Assembly: GCA_016839905.1 (NCBI GenBank)
Contig: JAEOTJ010000328.1
Coordinates: forward strand, 1-17,384
Reading direction: 5' to 3'
Source: Promethearchaeota archaeon
GTDB lineage: Archaea > Asgardarchaeota > Lokiarchaeia > Sigynarchaeales > SOKP01
DNA: 17,384 nt
The translations under genes were made by a program, and so were the position numbers. The first letter of the stretch is position 1. Each line of letters starts with the position of its first letter. Shown in pieces: positions 6,767 to 13,606 of this stretch. Under the pieces are notes generated by a model. That model did no database searches. It was not told where the DNA came from and saw only the letters and a program-made list of their open reading frames with translations.

Positions 6767-8158
6767 TTAGTTTAAATTTTTAATATATTCAATAATTTTC
6801 TTTCTCTTTTCTAAAGCTTTTAAAGCTGCTTTCTCCACATTTTTTTCCATATTTTCCAAAGAAACTGGAGTATCTTCGCCAATTTCTTGCTTTATCTTAG
6901 TGTAGGCAGACTCTCGAAATCTAGGTAAGATATCTTTTCTCTGATTGCCCTCAAATATCATGTTAACTTGATTAGAATCATCGACAAATCCAATTTCGGC
7001 ACATTGAATATTCTTTTTAGATAAATCAATAATGATCTTTTCAGAGACCTTCTCAGAACAATAAATTAAGAGAGCATCTAAAGAAACACCTAAATAATCC
7101 ACTCCAACTTTTTCTAATAAATCAAGAACGACGGGATTTACCAGCTTGCGAACTTCTTGTTCGTAAATAGTCACTCCACACTTAGCCTCAAAATTAATCT
7201 CGTATAAATCTCCTCTAAGACCTCCATTTGTAACATCACACATCGCCCGAATCTCATTAAGATAATCTGAATTCATGACAGCCTCACTTGCTTCGAGGAA
7301 TTTAATGTTTATTGTTTCTTTTACAACATCGTGGTTTCCGGAATAGACTGCGGTGGTTGTTATTGTACCGCCCCCAGCGCCTTCAGTCATTAAAATTTTA
7401 TCTCCTATCTTAATATTTCTTCTTGCTAAAACATTTCTACAGACTCCAACTGCGCTAATTCCTCCAACTAATCTATCCCCTATTACCATATCCCCTCCAA
7501 TCCTTAAGGTTGATCCTGCCGTTATTGGTACATTAGCTAATTCGGAGATGGCTGAAATGCCCGCCATAAAATCAAATAATTTTCCAACATCTGCGTCATC
7601 TCCTAAATGTACATCAATCATGATAGAAATTGGTCTTGCTCCTTTGACATATAAATCTCTTAGACATGCCCTCGTAACGTGAAATCCACAAACAAATGGA
7701 AAATCGCTCAACCTTGAATGAATTCCTTCCATTTTTGATACGATTAGAAAATCATTATCCCCAAATGAGTTGTTTTTAAAACCTTTAATATCTTGCATTC
7801 GAACAGCTCCTGCATCATCTAAGGAAGTGGGAGATAAAAATGCTTTATTTTCAGTTTCAGATAAGTTAGCAATTAATTTATGGACGAAAAAATCACCCGC
7901 ACCCCTGCACCCCACTCCTTGTTTGCCAACCGACACATCAGATATGTTTATGTCCAAAAGATTCTTTATAAAAGTATCCGATATGGAACTTATATCGCTT
8001 TTTTGACATTCTTCTAATACTGCTTTTGCTAATTTAATTGCTGATGTGTTGTCAATATCCTTAAAATCTTGATATTCTTTTACTAATCTTTTGATAATTT
8101 GTTGATGAGAAAATCCCTTTTTTAATAAACGTCGGGTTAATCCTTCTAAATCACTCAA
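6767..8158 (-). CDS. AIR synthase-related protein (PurM/SelD/HypE superfamily)
   Basis: This 463-residue protein has an N-terminal helical extension (about 1-75). A PurM-like ATP-binding fold follows: DDAGAV at 114-119, a helix-strand region ending SIMIDVHLGDDADVG (178-192), GSTLRIGGDMVIGDRLVGG in the middle, and CDVTNGGLRGD in the C-terminal half. The DxTxGG signature is that of PurM/SelD/ThiL enzymes, which form phosphate or carbamate-phosphate intermediates from ATP. It resembles the archaeal 'selenophosphate synthetase-related' and methanogenesis marker 2-like groups. There is no catalytic Cys/Sec motif near the N-terminus as in SelD, so selenophosphate synthesis is unlikely. The substrate is unknown. 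The start is TTG at 8156-8158, supported by AAAGGTG eight bases upstream (8167-8173). It is tail to tail with larE. Confidence 0.8.
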   Translation of the reverse strand: MSDLEGLTRRLLKKGFSHQQIIKRLVKEYQDFKDIDNTSAIKLAKAVLEECQKSDISSISDTFIKNLLDINISDVSVGKQGVGCRGAGDFFVHKLIANLSETENKAFLSPTSLDDAGAVRMQDIKGFKNNSFGDNDFLIVSKMEGIHSRLSDFPFVCGFHVTRACLRDLYVKGARPISIMIDVHLGDDADVGKLFDFMAGISAISELANVPITAGSTLRIGGDMVIGDRLVGGISAVGVCRNVLARRNIKIGDKILMTEGAGGGTITTTAVYSGNHDVVKETINIKFLEASEAVMNSDYLNEIRAMCDVTNGGLRGDLYEINFEAKCGVTIYEQEVRKLVNPVVLDLLEKVGVDYLGVSLDALLIYCSEKVSEKIIIDLSKKNIQCAEIGFVDDSNQVNMIFEGNQRKDILPRFRESAYTKIKQEIGEDTPVSLENMEKNVEKAALKALEKRKKIIEYIKNLN

Positions 8159-8166
8159 TAATATAA

Positions 8167-8173
8167 CACCTTT
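8167..8173 (-). promoter_or_regulatory. ribosome binding site that fixes a TTG start
   Basis: On the minus strand the sequence is AAAGGTG with eight bases to the TTG at 8158. The spacing and the GGTG core decide for the TTG as the true start of the AIR synthase-like gene, since no ATG lies close by in frame. Confidence 0.6.
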
Positions 8174-8230
8174 AAATTAAATTTAAAAAAAACAATAAAT
8201 TATCAACGATTCTATTATAGTTATATAGCA

Positions 8231-8259
8231 AAGATTATAAGAAAAATTCTTTTAATCTT
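8231..8259. promoter_or_regulatory. candidate operator palindrome
   Basis: The arms AAGATTA-T-AAGAA and TTCTT-T-TAATCTT pair at 12 of 13 positions around an AAA centre, with a single T/T mismatch. It lies 73-101 bp upstream of the AIR synthase-like start and 245 bp upstream of feoA. A dyad of this length is more than expected even in AT-rich DNA and suits a dimeric regulator. It does not match the DtxR/IdeR TTAGG consensus, so it is not an obvious iron box. Confidence 0.45.
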
Positions 8260-8503
8260 ACTTTATTTACAGGAACTCGATTAAATCGGAATTAACTTTT
8301 TAAAATAACTTCTATATCTATAAAATAAATCTGTAGATATTTAATAATTAATAAAAAGATTCAAATCATTTATTTTTAAAAGTTTTACTTGTAATATTAA
8401 TAGGATTAATTATATAAAATTAGGCATAACAAAACTTAAATTCTTTATTAACTTATTTTAAATTGGAAAAAACAATTTTCTTTAAATAAAAATCTTGAAT
8501 TTT

Positions 8504-8806
8504 ATGGAAAATAAAGTAAATAATTCAGAAAAAAAATCTGGAAAAATTAATCCTAAACCATTGATTAAATGCTTATCCGAATGTGACCTTGGAGCAGAAT
8601 TAAAAGTAGTAAGTGTTAATTCAGGTATTCGTGCAAAACAAAGACTTGCAAATTTAGGAATTGTACCAGGAGAAAAAATAGTAAAAAAGAAATCTGCTCC
8701 TTTTAGTGGCCCTATTGAGATAATTGTGAAAGGTTCTTCTCTTGTTCTTGGAAGAGGGCTTGCAGCAAAAATTTTAGTTGATTGTAATGGCAGTTGTCGT
8801 TTATAA
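8504..8806 (+). CDS. feoA: FeoA-domain protein of ferrous iron uptake
   Basis: A 100-residue protein whose residues about 22-98 form the SH3-like FeoA fold. It runs PLIKCLSECDLGAELKVVSV, then RAKQRLANLGIVPGEKIV and SGPIEIIVKGSSLVLGRGLA, ending at KILVDCNGSCRL. The 'RLxxLGIVPG' turn and the 'LxLGRGLAxKI' end are the family hallmarks. FeoA is a small cytosolic partner of the FeoB transporter. The ATG at 8504 is preferred over an in-frame TTG at 8495, because ATG is the commoner start and neither has a ribosome binding site. The N-terminal 20 residues are a polar Lys/Asn-rich tail. The C-terminal CNGSC pair is a small addition. feoB follows on the same strand after 343 bp. Confidence 0.85.
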   Translation: MENKVNNSEKKSGKINPKPLIKCLSECDLGAELKVVSVNSGIRAKQRLANLGIVPGEKIVKKKSAPFSGPIEIIVKGSSLVLGRGLAAKILVDCNGSCRL

Positions 8807-8814
8807 TTTTTTTT
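8807..8814 (+). terminator. T8 run immediately after feoA
   Basis: Eight T residues follow directly on the feoA stop codon (8804-8806). Oligo-T on the non-template strand is the usual archaeal termination signal. If it works here, feoB is at least partly transcribed from its own promoter. Confidence 0.35.
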
Positions 8815-9149
8815 ATTCAAGGATTTATTAGAATAATTATATAAATTTCATTAATTAATCCAATCCCCTTAGAGTAAAATATTAAAGTTTTTAATTTTGG
8901 CTCTAAATTTTTAATTAATTGAATATATCTATTACATTTAATCTAAAAAAATAATAATATTTTGGAATGACTAAATTTATAAATGAGAAATTGTTATATT
9001 TTAATAGAAAATATGATTTTTTTCATAAATCACTCTAAATCTAATAAAAATATGTATAAAAATTATCATTAAATCAATAGATTGTGATTATTAAATGAAA
9101 AAATGAAAGGAATAATTAAAATAATATTAAATAAATATTTTAGAAAAAA
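8815..9149. other. spacer between feoA and feoB
   Basis: An AT-rich non-coding stretch. No credible gene was found: the only short frame before feoB (9103-9153) encodes 16 residues. GTATAAA at 9054-9060 could be a TATA box for feoB. A small inverted repeat TATGA/TCATA (9012-9016 and 9023-9027) lies just upstream of it. Confidence 0.35.
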
Positions 9150-11273
9150 ATGAGTAAGAATATATCAGGCGAACCTATAAGTAAAGAATATAAAGATATT
9201 TTCAATGTTGCCTTAGCTGGAAATCCGAATGTTGGGAAATCTGTTATTTTTAACCAATTAACGGGACTTACTCAAACAATAGGAAATTGGCCTGGAAAAA
9301 CGGTTGAGAAAATGGAAGGTCATCTTAATTTTTTAGGATACCATTTTAACATTGTAGATTTGCCTGGTATTTATTCTCTTTCAACTTTTTCATTAGAAGA
9401 GATTGTAAGTCGTCAATACATTGTTTCGGATGATGTAGATGTTATTATTAATGTTATAGATGCAACTAATTTAGAAAGAAATCTTTTTTTTACATTCCAA
9501 TTATTAGAACTGAAAGTTCCAATGATATTGGCAGTAAATCAAATGGATCTATTAAGGAAAAGACAAATCGACATCGATTTTAAAAAGATGGAAGAAATTT
9601 TTAAACTTCCAGTTCTTCCAGTTGTAGCAGTTCATGGTCTTGGAGTACACCAACTACTTGAAGAAACTATTGAATTAGCGATATATCGCCATCCCCATCA
9701 ACACTATGTTAACGGTGGGAAATTAAAACATGAAAAAAAATCCCATGAGATAAAATATGGGATGGATAAGGAGTATTCTCCAAAAAAAGCATTCAAATTC
9801 CCAGACCTTTCATCAATTCTTTCATACGGAAAGGAAGTTGAAACTAAAATAAAGTCATTAACAGATGAATTAAATGCTCAAGAAGAATTCCTTTCGCAAT
9901 ATAACTACCCTTCTCGCTTTTTAGCGATTAAAATACTAGAGGATGATGAGGAGATTAAAAAATTTTTTATGAAAAATGAAAAAACTCAAACCATTATTAG
10001 TAAATCAGTGAAATATCGAGAGGAGTTAGAAGAATATCATGGTGAAGATATAAGCACAATTATATCTTCAGAAATTTATACAAACATCCATAAAATTATT
10101 GAAGATGTCCTATTAATTAAGACTAAAGGTAAGAAAAAGGCAACTTTTGCTGATAAACTGGACCATCTCACAACTCACTCTATATGGGGTTATGTTATTT
10201 TAGGTTTTATCATATTCGGAATATATTTTTTTACTTTTACAATTGGTGATCTTTTAGGCGGAATGTTTGATGAGATATATAGTGTATGGTCAGATGATAT
10301 TCATAGCTTGTATGGGGAGGAAAATGTTTGGATACTTATTTTTTGGGACGGTGGAGTAGGTGGATTCTTTGGAGCATTAGGAGGTGTCTTGGTTTATGTT
10401 ATTCCATTTTTTTTAATTATTGAGATTCTTCAGGATTCTGGTTATTTACCGAGAGCTGCATTTCTTTTGGATAGATTTATGCATTCAATCGGTGTTCATG
10501 GAAAAACAATTATCCCAATGATCTTGGGATTTGGATGCAATGCTTGTGCTTGTGCTGGATGTAGGATTATGGAAACAGAGAGGGAGAAAAAAATCTCAAT
10601 AACCTTAACATCGCTTATCCCTTGTGCAGCGGTATTAACAGTAGTTATGGGATTAGTTGGAAGGTATCTTGGACTAATCTGGGTTATTTTCCTGTTTGCT
10701 ATTAATTTTGGAGTAATAATCCTTGTCGGAAGAATACTTAACAAGACAATGCCAGGAATATGCTCTGAATTAATTATGGAAATGCATGAATATAGAGTCC
10801 CGAATTACAGTGTTATTGCTAAACAGACATGGGTTAGATCTAAAGAGTTTATATATAAAGCTCTACCATTAATAATCATTCTCGGAATTATATTGGAAGT
10901 TTTATTGATATTTAATGCTTTAGAACCAATTAATATAATAATGTCCCCTATAACAGTGTTATGGTTAGGTTTACCGTTAATTACTGGCGTTTTTCTAATA
11001 TATGGAATATTGAGAAAAGAATTAACATTAGTTTTGCTAGTTATCTTAGCCAATTCTCTTGGATTAACACTTCTAGAATTAATGACGCCTATTCAAATGA
11101 TCGTGTTTTGTTTAGTTACCATGCTTTATATTCCTTGTTTCGCAACGGTTATTATCATTGCAAAGCAAACTAACTGGAAATATGCCTTACAAATCTCATT
11201 AATGGAAATAGGCATTGCCTTATTGATTGGAGGAGCCATTAATTTTGGCTATATTTTCTTTACATCTCTTTGA
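9150..11273 (+). CDS. feoB: FeoB ferrous iron transporter with Cys-rich gate motif
   Basis: This 707-residue protein has an N-terminal GTPase domain with G1 GNPNVGKS (24-31), G2 within GNWPGKT (45-51), G3 DLPG (70-73) and G4 NQMD (130-133). A helical regulatory region follows (about 195-330), including the FeoB-typical PSRFLAIKILEDDEEI (254-269). About eight or more membrane segments then carry the two Gate regions (about 345-705). FeoB imports Fe2+ across the membrane. In the first gate the usual GFGCNVPA-type motif reads GFGCNACACAGCR (460-472), giving cysteines 463, 466, 468 and 471. Later membrane motifs IPCAAVL (490-496) and YIPCFATV near the C-terminus are close to the family pattern. 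No ribosome binding site is visible. A T8 run follows the gene at 11288. Confidence 0.92.
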   Translation: MSKNISGEPISKEYKDIFNVALAGNPNVGKSVIFNQLTGLTQTIGNWPGKTVEKMEGHLNFLGYHFNIVDLPGIYSLSTFSLEEIVSRQYIVSDDVDVIINVIDATNLERNLFFTFQLLELKVPMILAVNQMDLLRKRQIDIDFKKMEEIFKLPVLPVVAVHGLGVHQLLEETIELAIYRHPHQHYVNGGKLKHEKKSHEIKYGMDKEYSPKKAFKFPDLSSILSYGKEVETKIKSLTDELNAQEEFLSQYNYPSRFLAIKILEDDEEIKKFFMKNEKTQTIISKSVKYREELEEYHGEDISTIISSEIYTNIHKIIEDVLLIKTKGKKKATFADKLDHLTTHSIWGYVILGFIIFGIYFFTFTIGDLLGGMFDEIYSVWSDDIHSLYGEENVWILIFWDGGVGGFFGALGGVLVYVIPFFLIIEILQDSGYLPRAAFLLDRFMHSIGVHGKTIIPMILGFGCNACACAGCRIMETEREKKISITLTSLIPCAAVLTVVMGLVGRYLGLIWVIFLFAINFGVIILVGRILNKTMPGICSELIMEMHEYRVPNYSVIAKQTWVRSKEFIYKALPLIIILGIILEVLLIFNALEPINIIMSPITVLWLGLPLITGVFLIYGILRKELTLVLLVILANSLGLTLLELMTPIQMIVFCLVTMLYIPCFATVIIIAKQTNWKYALQISLMEIGIALLIGGAINFGYIFFTSL

Positions 11274-11287
11274 TTTTTGATTTCTAA

Positions 11288-11295
11288 TTTTTTTT
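11288..11295 (+). terminator. T8 run after feoB
   Basis: Eight consecutive T residues lie 14 bp after the feoB stop codon, before the mptG promoter region. This is a typical archaeal oligo-T terminator. No stem is needed or seen. Confidence 0.35.
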
Positions 11296-11359
11296 AATAA
11301 ATTTAAATTATTTTAAATAATTCATTATATTAGTTTAAAATTTGTTATAATACTTCATA

Positions 11360-12364
11360 ATGAAAATTAGAATTACTGCGCCGAGTAGAATTCATTTATC
11401 TCTCATTGACGAGAATGGTTATACGGGTAGGGTTGATGGCGGCATTGGATTAATGTTAGATCGTCCTAATGTTGTACTTGAAGCTTCCAATTCCACTAAT
11501 GAATTTCAAATTGAATGTCATAAATATTATAGAGAATCTATTGAAGTCATTAATGAAAAAGCTTCAAGAATTTTTAAGGCTTTTAATATAAGTAATAAGA
11601 ATTTTCATTTTAATCTAAAGAGATATTATCCTAGCCACGTAGGTCTGGGCTCAAAAACTCAATTATCACTCGCAATTGCAACTGCTATTATTAAATTAAA
11701 AGAAATTGATGTTCCCCTAGCCGAATTGACAAAGTTAGTTAAGCGTGGAGGTACATCTGGAATTGGATGGAGAGGGTTTGAGACAGGTGGTTTTATAATA
11801 GATGGAGGCCATGATTTTGGAATAGGAAAAGAAAAAGAGACGTTTTTACCATCCTCTGCTTCAACTACCGCTAATCCTGCTTTAACACTTGTCAGATATC
11901 CCATTCCTGAAAATTGGCGCTTTATACTCGTAATACCAAACATAAAAAAAGGAGCTTATGGCGATGAAGAAATAAGCATCTTTCAAAAATACGCTCCTAT
12001 CCTAAAAGAGGAAGTGACTGAAGTATCTCACCAAATCTTAATGAAAATGATTCCAGGTATTCTTAAAAACAATCTAGAATGTTTTGGCGAAGGTTTACAA
12101 AGAATACAGAATATAGGATTTAAAAAGGTTGAAATCAGCTTACAAAACCAGATTGTAAAAAATTTAATAAAATTCTTTGAGGAAAAAAATATAAAGGCAT
12201 ATGGAATGTCATCTTTCGGCCCAAGCGTAGTAGCAATTACCGAATCTGATGAGGAAGTAAATGCATTATTAAAAGATACTCAGATTTTCATTAATAAAGT
12301 TGGCGGACATATCTATATTTGTAAACCTAATAATTGCGGAGCAAAAATTGAATATATTGAATGA
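11360..12364 (+). CDS. mptG: beta-ribofuranosylaminobenzene 5'-phosphate synthase
   Basis: This 334-residue GHMP-superfamily protein is of the usual length for the enzyme. It condenses 4-hydroxybenzoate (or 4-aminobenzoate) with phosphoribosyl diphosphate, an early committed step in methanopterin synthesis. Family motifs are TAPSRIHLSLID (6-17), GRVDGGIGLML (23-33), the GHMP loop PSHVGLGSKTQLSLA (91-105), RGGTSGIG (129-136), TGGFIIDGGH (142-151) and the C-terminal YGMSSFGPSVVAI. The ATG has no ribosome binding site, so a short or absent leader is likely. mptD starts 6 bp after its stop codon, so the two form an operon. Confidence 0.9.
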   Translation: MKIRITAPSRIHLSLIDENGYTGRVDGGIGLMLDRPNVVLEASNSTNEFQIECHKYYRESIEVINEKASRIFKAFNISNKNFHFNLKRYYPSHVGLGSKTQLSLAIATAIIKLKEIDVPLAELTKLVKRGGTSGIGWRGFETGGFIIDGGHDFGIGKEKETFLPSSASTTANPALTLVRYPIPENWRFILVIPNIKKGAYGDEEISIFQKYAPILKEEVTEVSHQILMKMIPGILKNNLECFGEGLQRIQNIGFKKVEISLQNQIVKNLIKFFEEKNIKAYGMSSFGPSVVAITESDEEVNALLKDTQIFINKVGGHIYICKPNNCGAKIEYIE

Positions 12365-12370
12365 AATTAG

Positions 12371-12766
12371 ATGACTGAAAATAACCAAAAAATTTATTTT
12401 TCTCCAGATTTAACTGAAAGAGAAAGAGCTTGTTTTGAAACGGGTATAAAACTTGGTGCTCTTTATCACATTTTATGCGGAATCCCCGTTAGCTCTGATG
12501 AAAATATTATTGATTCCATTGAAAAAGGAATAGAATCCGCAATTTCTTGCCAACCTTATGTAAAAACCGTGAAGATTAATTTGGATAGAAAAGAAATTAT
12601 AAGAAATAAATCAAACCAATTTGATTATGACGAGATCACTGGAAAAATTATTAGAGCTGAGATAATTCTTGAATATAAATCAGTAGTTATCTCTGCTAAA
12701 ATCGATTGGGTTGAAAATTTAAGATATCCACTAATGTATATTGAAGAAATAAAAGAAAAAATCTAA
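12371..12766 (+). CDS. mptD: archaeal dihydroneopterin aldolase MptD
   Basis: This 131-residue protein is the size of the archaeal MptD family, which is unrelated to bacterial FolB. It splits 7,8-dihydroneopterin to 6-hydroxymethyl-7,8-dihydropterin and glycolaldehyde for H4MPT synthesis. The family pattern is clear: TERERACFETGIKLGALYH (15-33) and, further on, ISCQPYV. Glu23 and His33 have the spacing of the residues reported as important in the Methanocaldococcus enzyme, recalled here and not aligned. A late Tyr lies in LRYPLMYIEE. The gene is 6 bp downstream of mptG and overlaps the end of the convergent DUF447 gene by 4 bp. Confidence 0.85.
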   Translation: MTENNQKIYFSPDLTERERACFETGIKLGALYHILCGIPVSSDENIIDSIEKGIESAISCQPYVKTVKINLDRKEIIRNKSNQFDYDEITGKIIRAEIILEYKSVVISAKIDWVENLRYPLMYIEEIKEKI

Positions 12767-13488
12767 ATCATTAAGATCTTAACATATTTACTTACAAGGT
12801 CTACTGTTTTAAGAGCTCTCCTATTCTTTCCAAATCTTTTTATATTTTCAATATGATTATTTAGGAGTTCATTGATTTTATTGAATAATGAATGATTCTC
12901 TAATTCCTTAGATAGTTTTAATCTTGTAGCAAGTAAAATAATTTCTAAAACTAAATTTTCTGCTCTATTAAATAGCTTATAGGACTGTTTTAATAATTCA
13001 GAATGCATAATTTCTAATTTGAATTCCGTGAGTTTAACCTCTCCAAAGTCATCTTGCTTGATTATTTGATTTTCTTCAATAATCTTACAAATTAGCACAG
13101 CCCAGGCTTTTTTAATAAAAGGCATTGAAATTTGATTGAAATCAAATTCTTTTAATTGGAAATCTTTATTTGTGTAATATTTTAAAGGAAATTCTTTTAA
13201 ATCTATAGAGGAATCAGGGCTTTTTAAGGCAGCTAACGCGAATAAATAAACATCATCAACAAAATTTAAAGTAATTAAACCGTTTTCTTTTAAATTTTTA
13301 AATGTAGTAGTATTTGGATAAGGAATTATCTTTATTACATTATTCTCAATTAATCGAATTCCCATACAAGAAGTATTGGGTTTAAATTCTTTAATATTTT
13401 TATTTTTAGAAATTGTAGTTGCTATAATCTCATATAAATTTTCTTGCTTTAATCCTAAATCTTCAAGTTTAAAATCTTTTAACAGCAC
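12763..13488 (-). CDS. DUF447-type FMN-binding split-barrel protein
   Basis: In this 241-residue protein, residues about 18-115 follow the DUF447 pattern: YEIIATTISKN, then SCMGIRLIENNVIKIIPYPNTTTFKNLKENGLITLNFVDDVYLFALAAL read in pieces at 40-90. DUF447 members have a flavin-reductase-like split barrel that binds FMN. The rest is helical (about 120-235). The reaction is unknown. The family has been noted near methanopterin and C1-metabolism genes in archaea and methylotrophs as I recall, and here it meets mptG-mptD tail to tail with a 4-bp overlap. The start is GTG at 13486-13488, with no ribosome binding site and an AT-rich TATA-like stretch upstream. A role in H4MPT synthesis is inferred from context. 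Confidence 0.75.
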   Translation of the reverse strand: MLLKDFKLEDLGLKQENLYEIIATTISKNKNIKEFKPNTSCMGIRLIENNVIKIIPYPNTTTFKNLKENGLITLNFVDDVYLFALAALKSPDSSIDLKEFPLKYYTNKDFQLKEFDFNQISMPFIKKAWAVLICKIIEENQIIKQDDFGEVKLTEFKLEIMHSELLKQSYKLFNRAENLVLEIILLATRLKLSKELENHSLFNKINELLNNHIENIKRFGKNRRALKTVDLVSKYVKILMI

Positions 13489-13606
13489 TATTCTATAAAA
13501 TTAAAAATGAATAATAAATACTTTTCAATTAGAAATTCAATTCCCATAAGAATTATATATTAATTTCTTTTATATAACATTAGACAAAAAATAGAAGAAT
13601 TAATTG

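Larger units (their letters stand above)
8159..8503. other. divergent spacer with three inverted repeats
   Basis: The 345-bp AT-rich region between the AIR synthase-like gene (minus) and feoA (plus) must hold both promoters. No gene was found in it. It contains a 29-bp near-perfect palindrome (8231-8259), a perfect CGATT-A-AATCG palindrome (8278-8288), and a 7-bp inverted repeat ATATCTA/TAGATAT (8314-8320 and 8334-8340). They lie within 110 bp, nearer to the AIR synthase-like gene. Confidence 0.55.

Noticed and set aside
7353..8006. Plus-strand frames opposite the AIR synthase-like gene
   Set aside because: They are proline- and serine-rich shadows of a gene whose family motifs are plain on the minus strand.
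8420..8440. TTAGGCATAAC near feoA as a DtxR/IdeR-type iron box
   Set aside because: Only the first half resembles the consensus. The second half AAAACTTAA does not mirror it.
9103..9153. A 16-residue frame just upstream of and overlapping feoB
   Set aside because: It is very short, made mainly of Lys and Ile from AT-rich DNA, and has no ribosome binding site.
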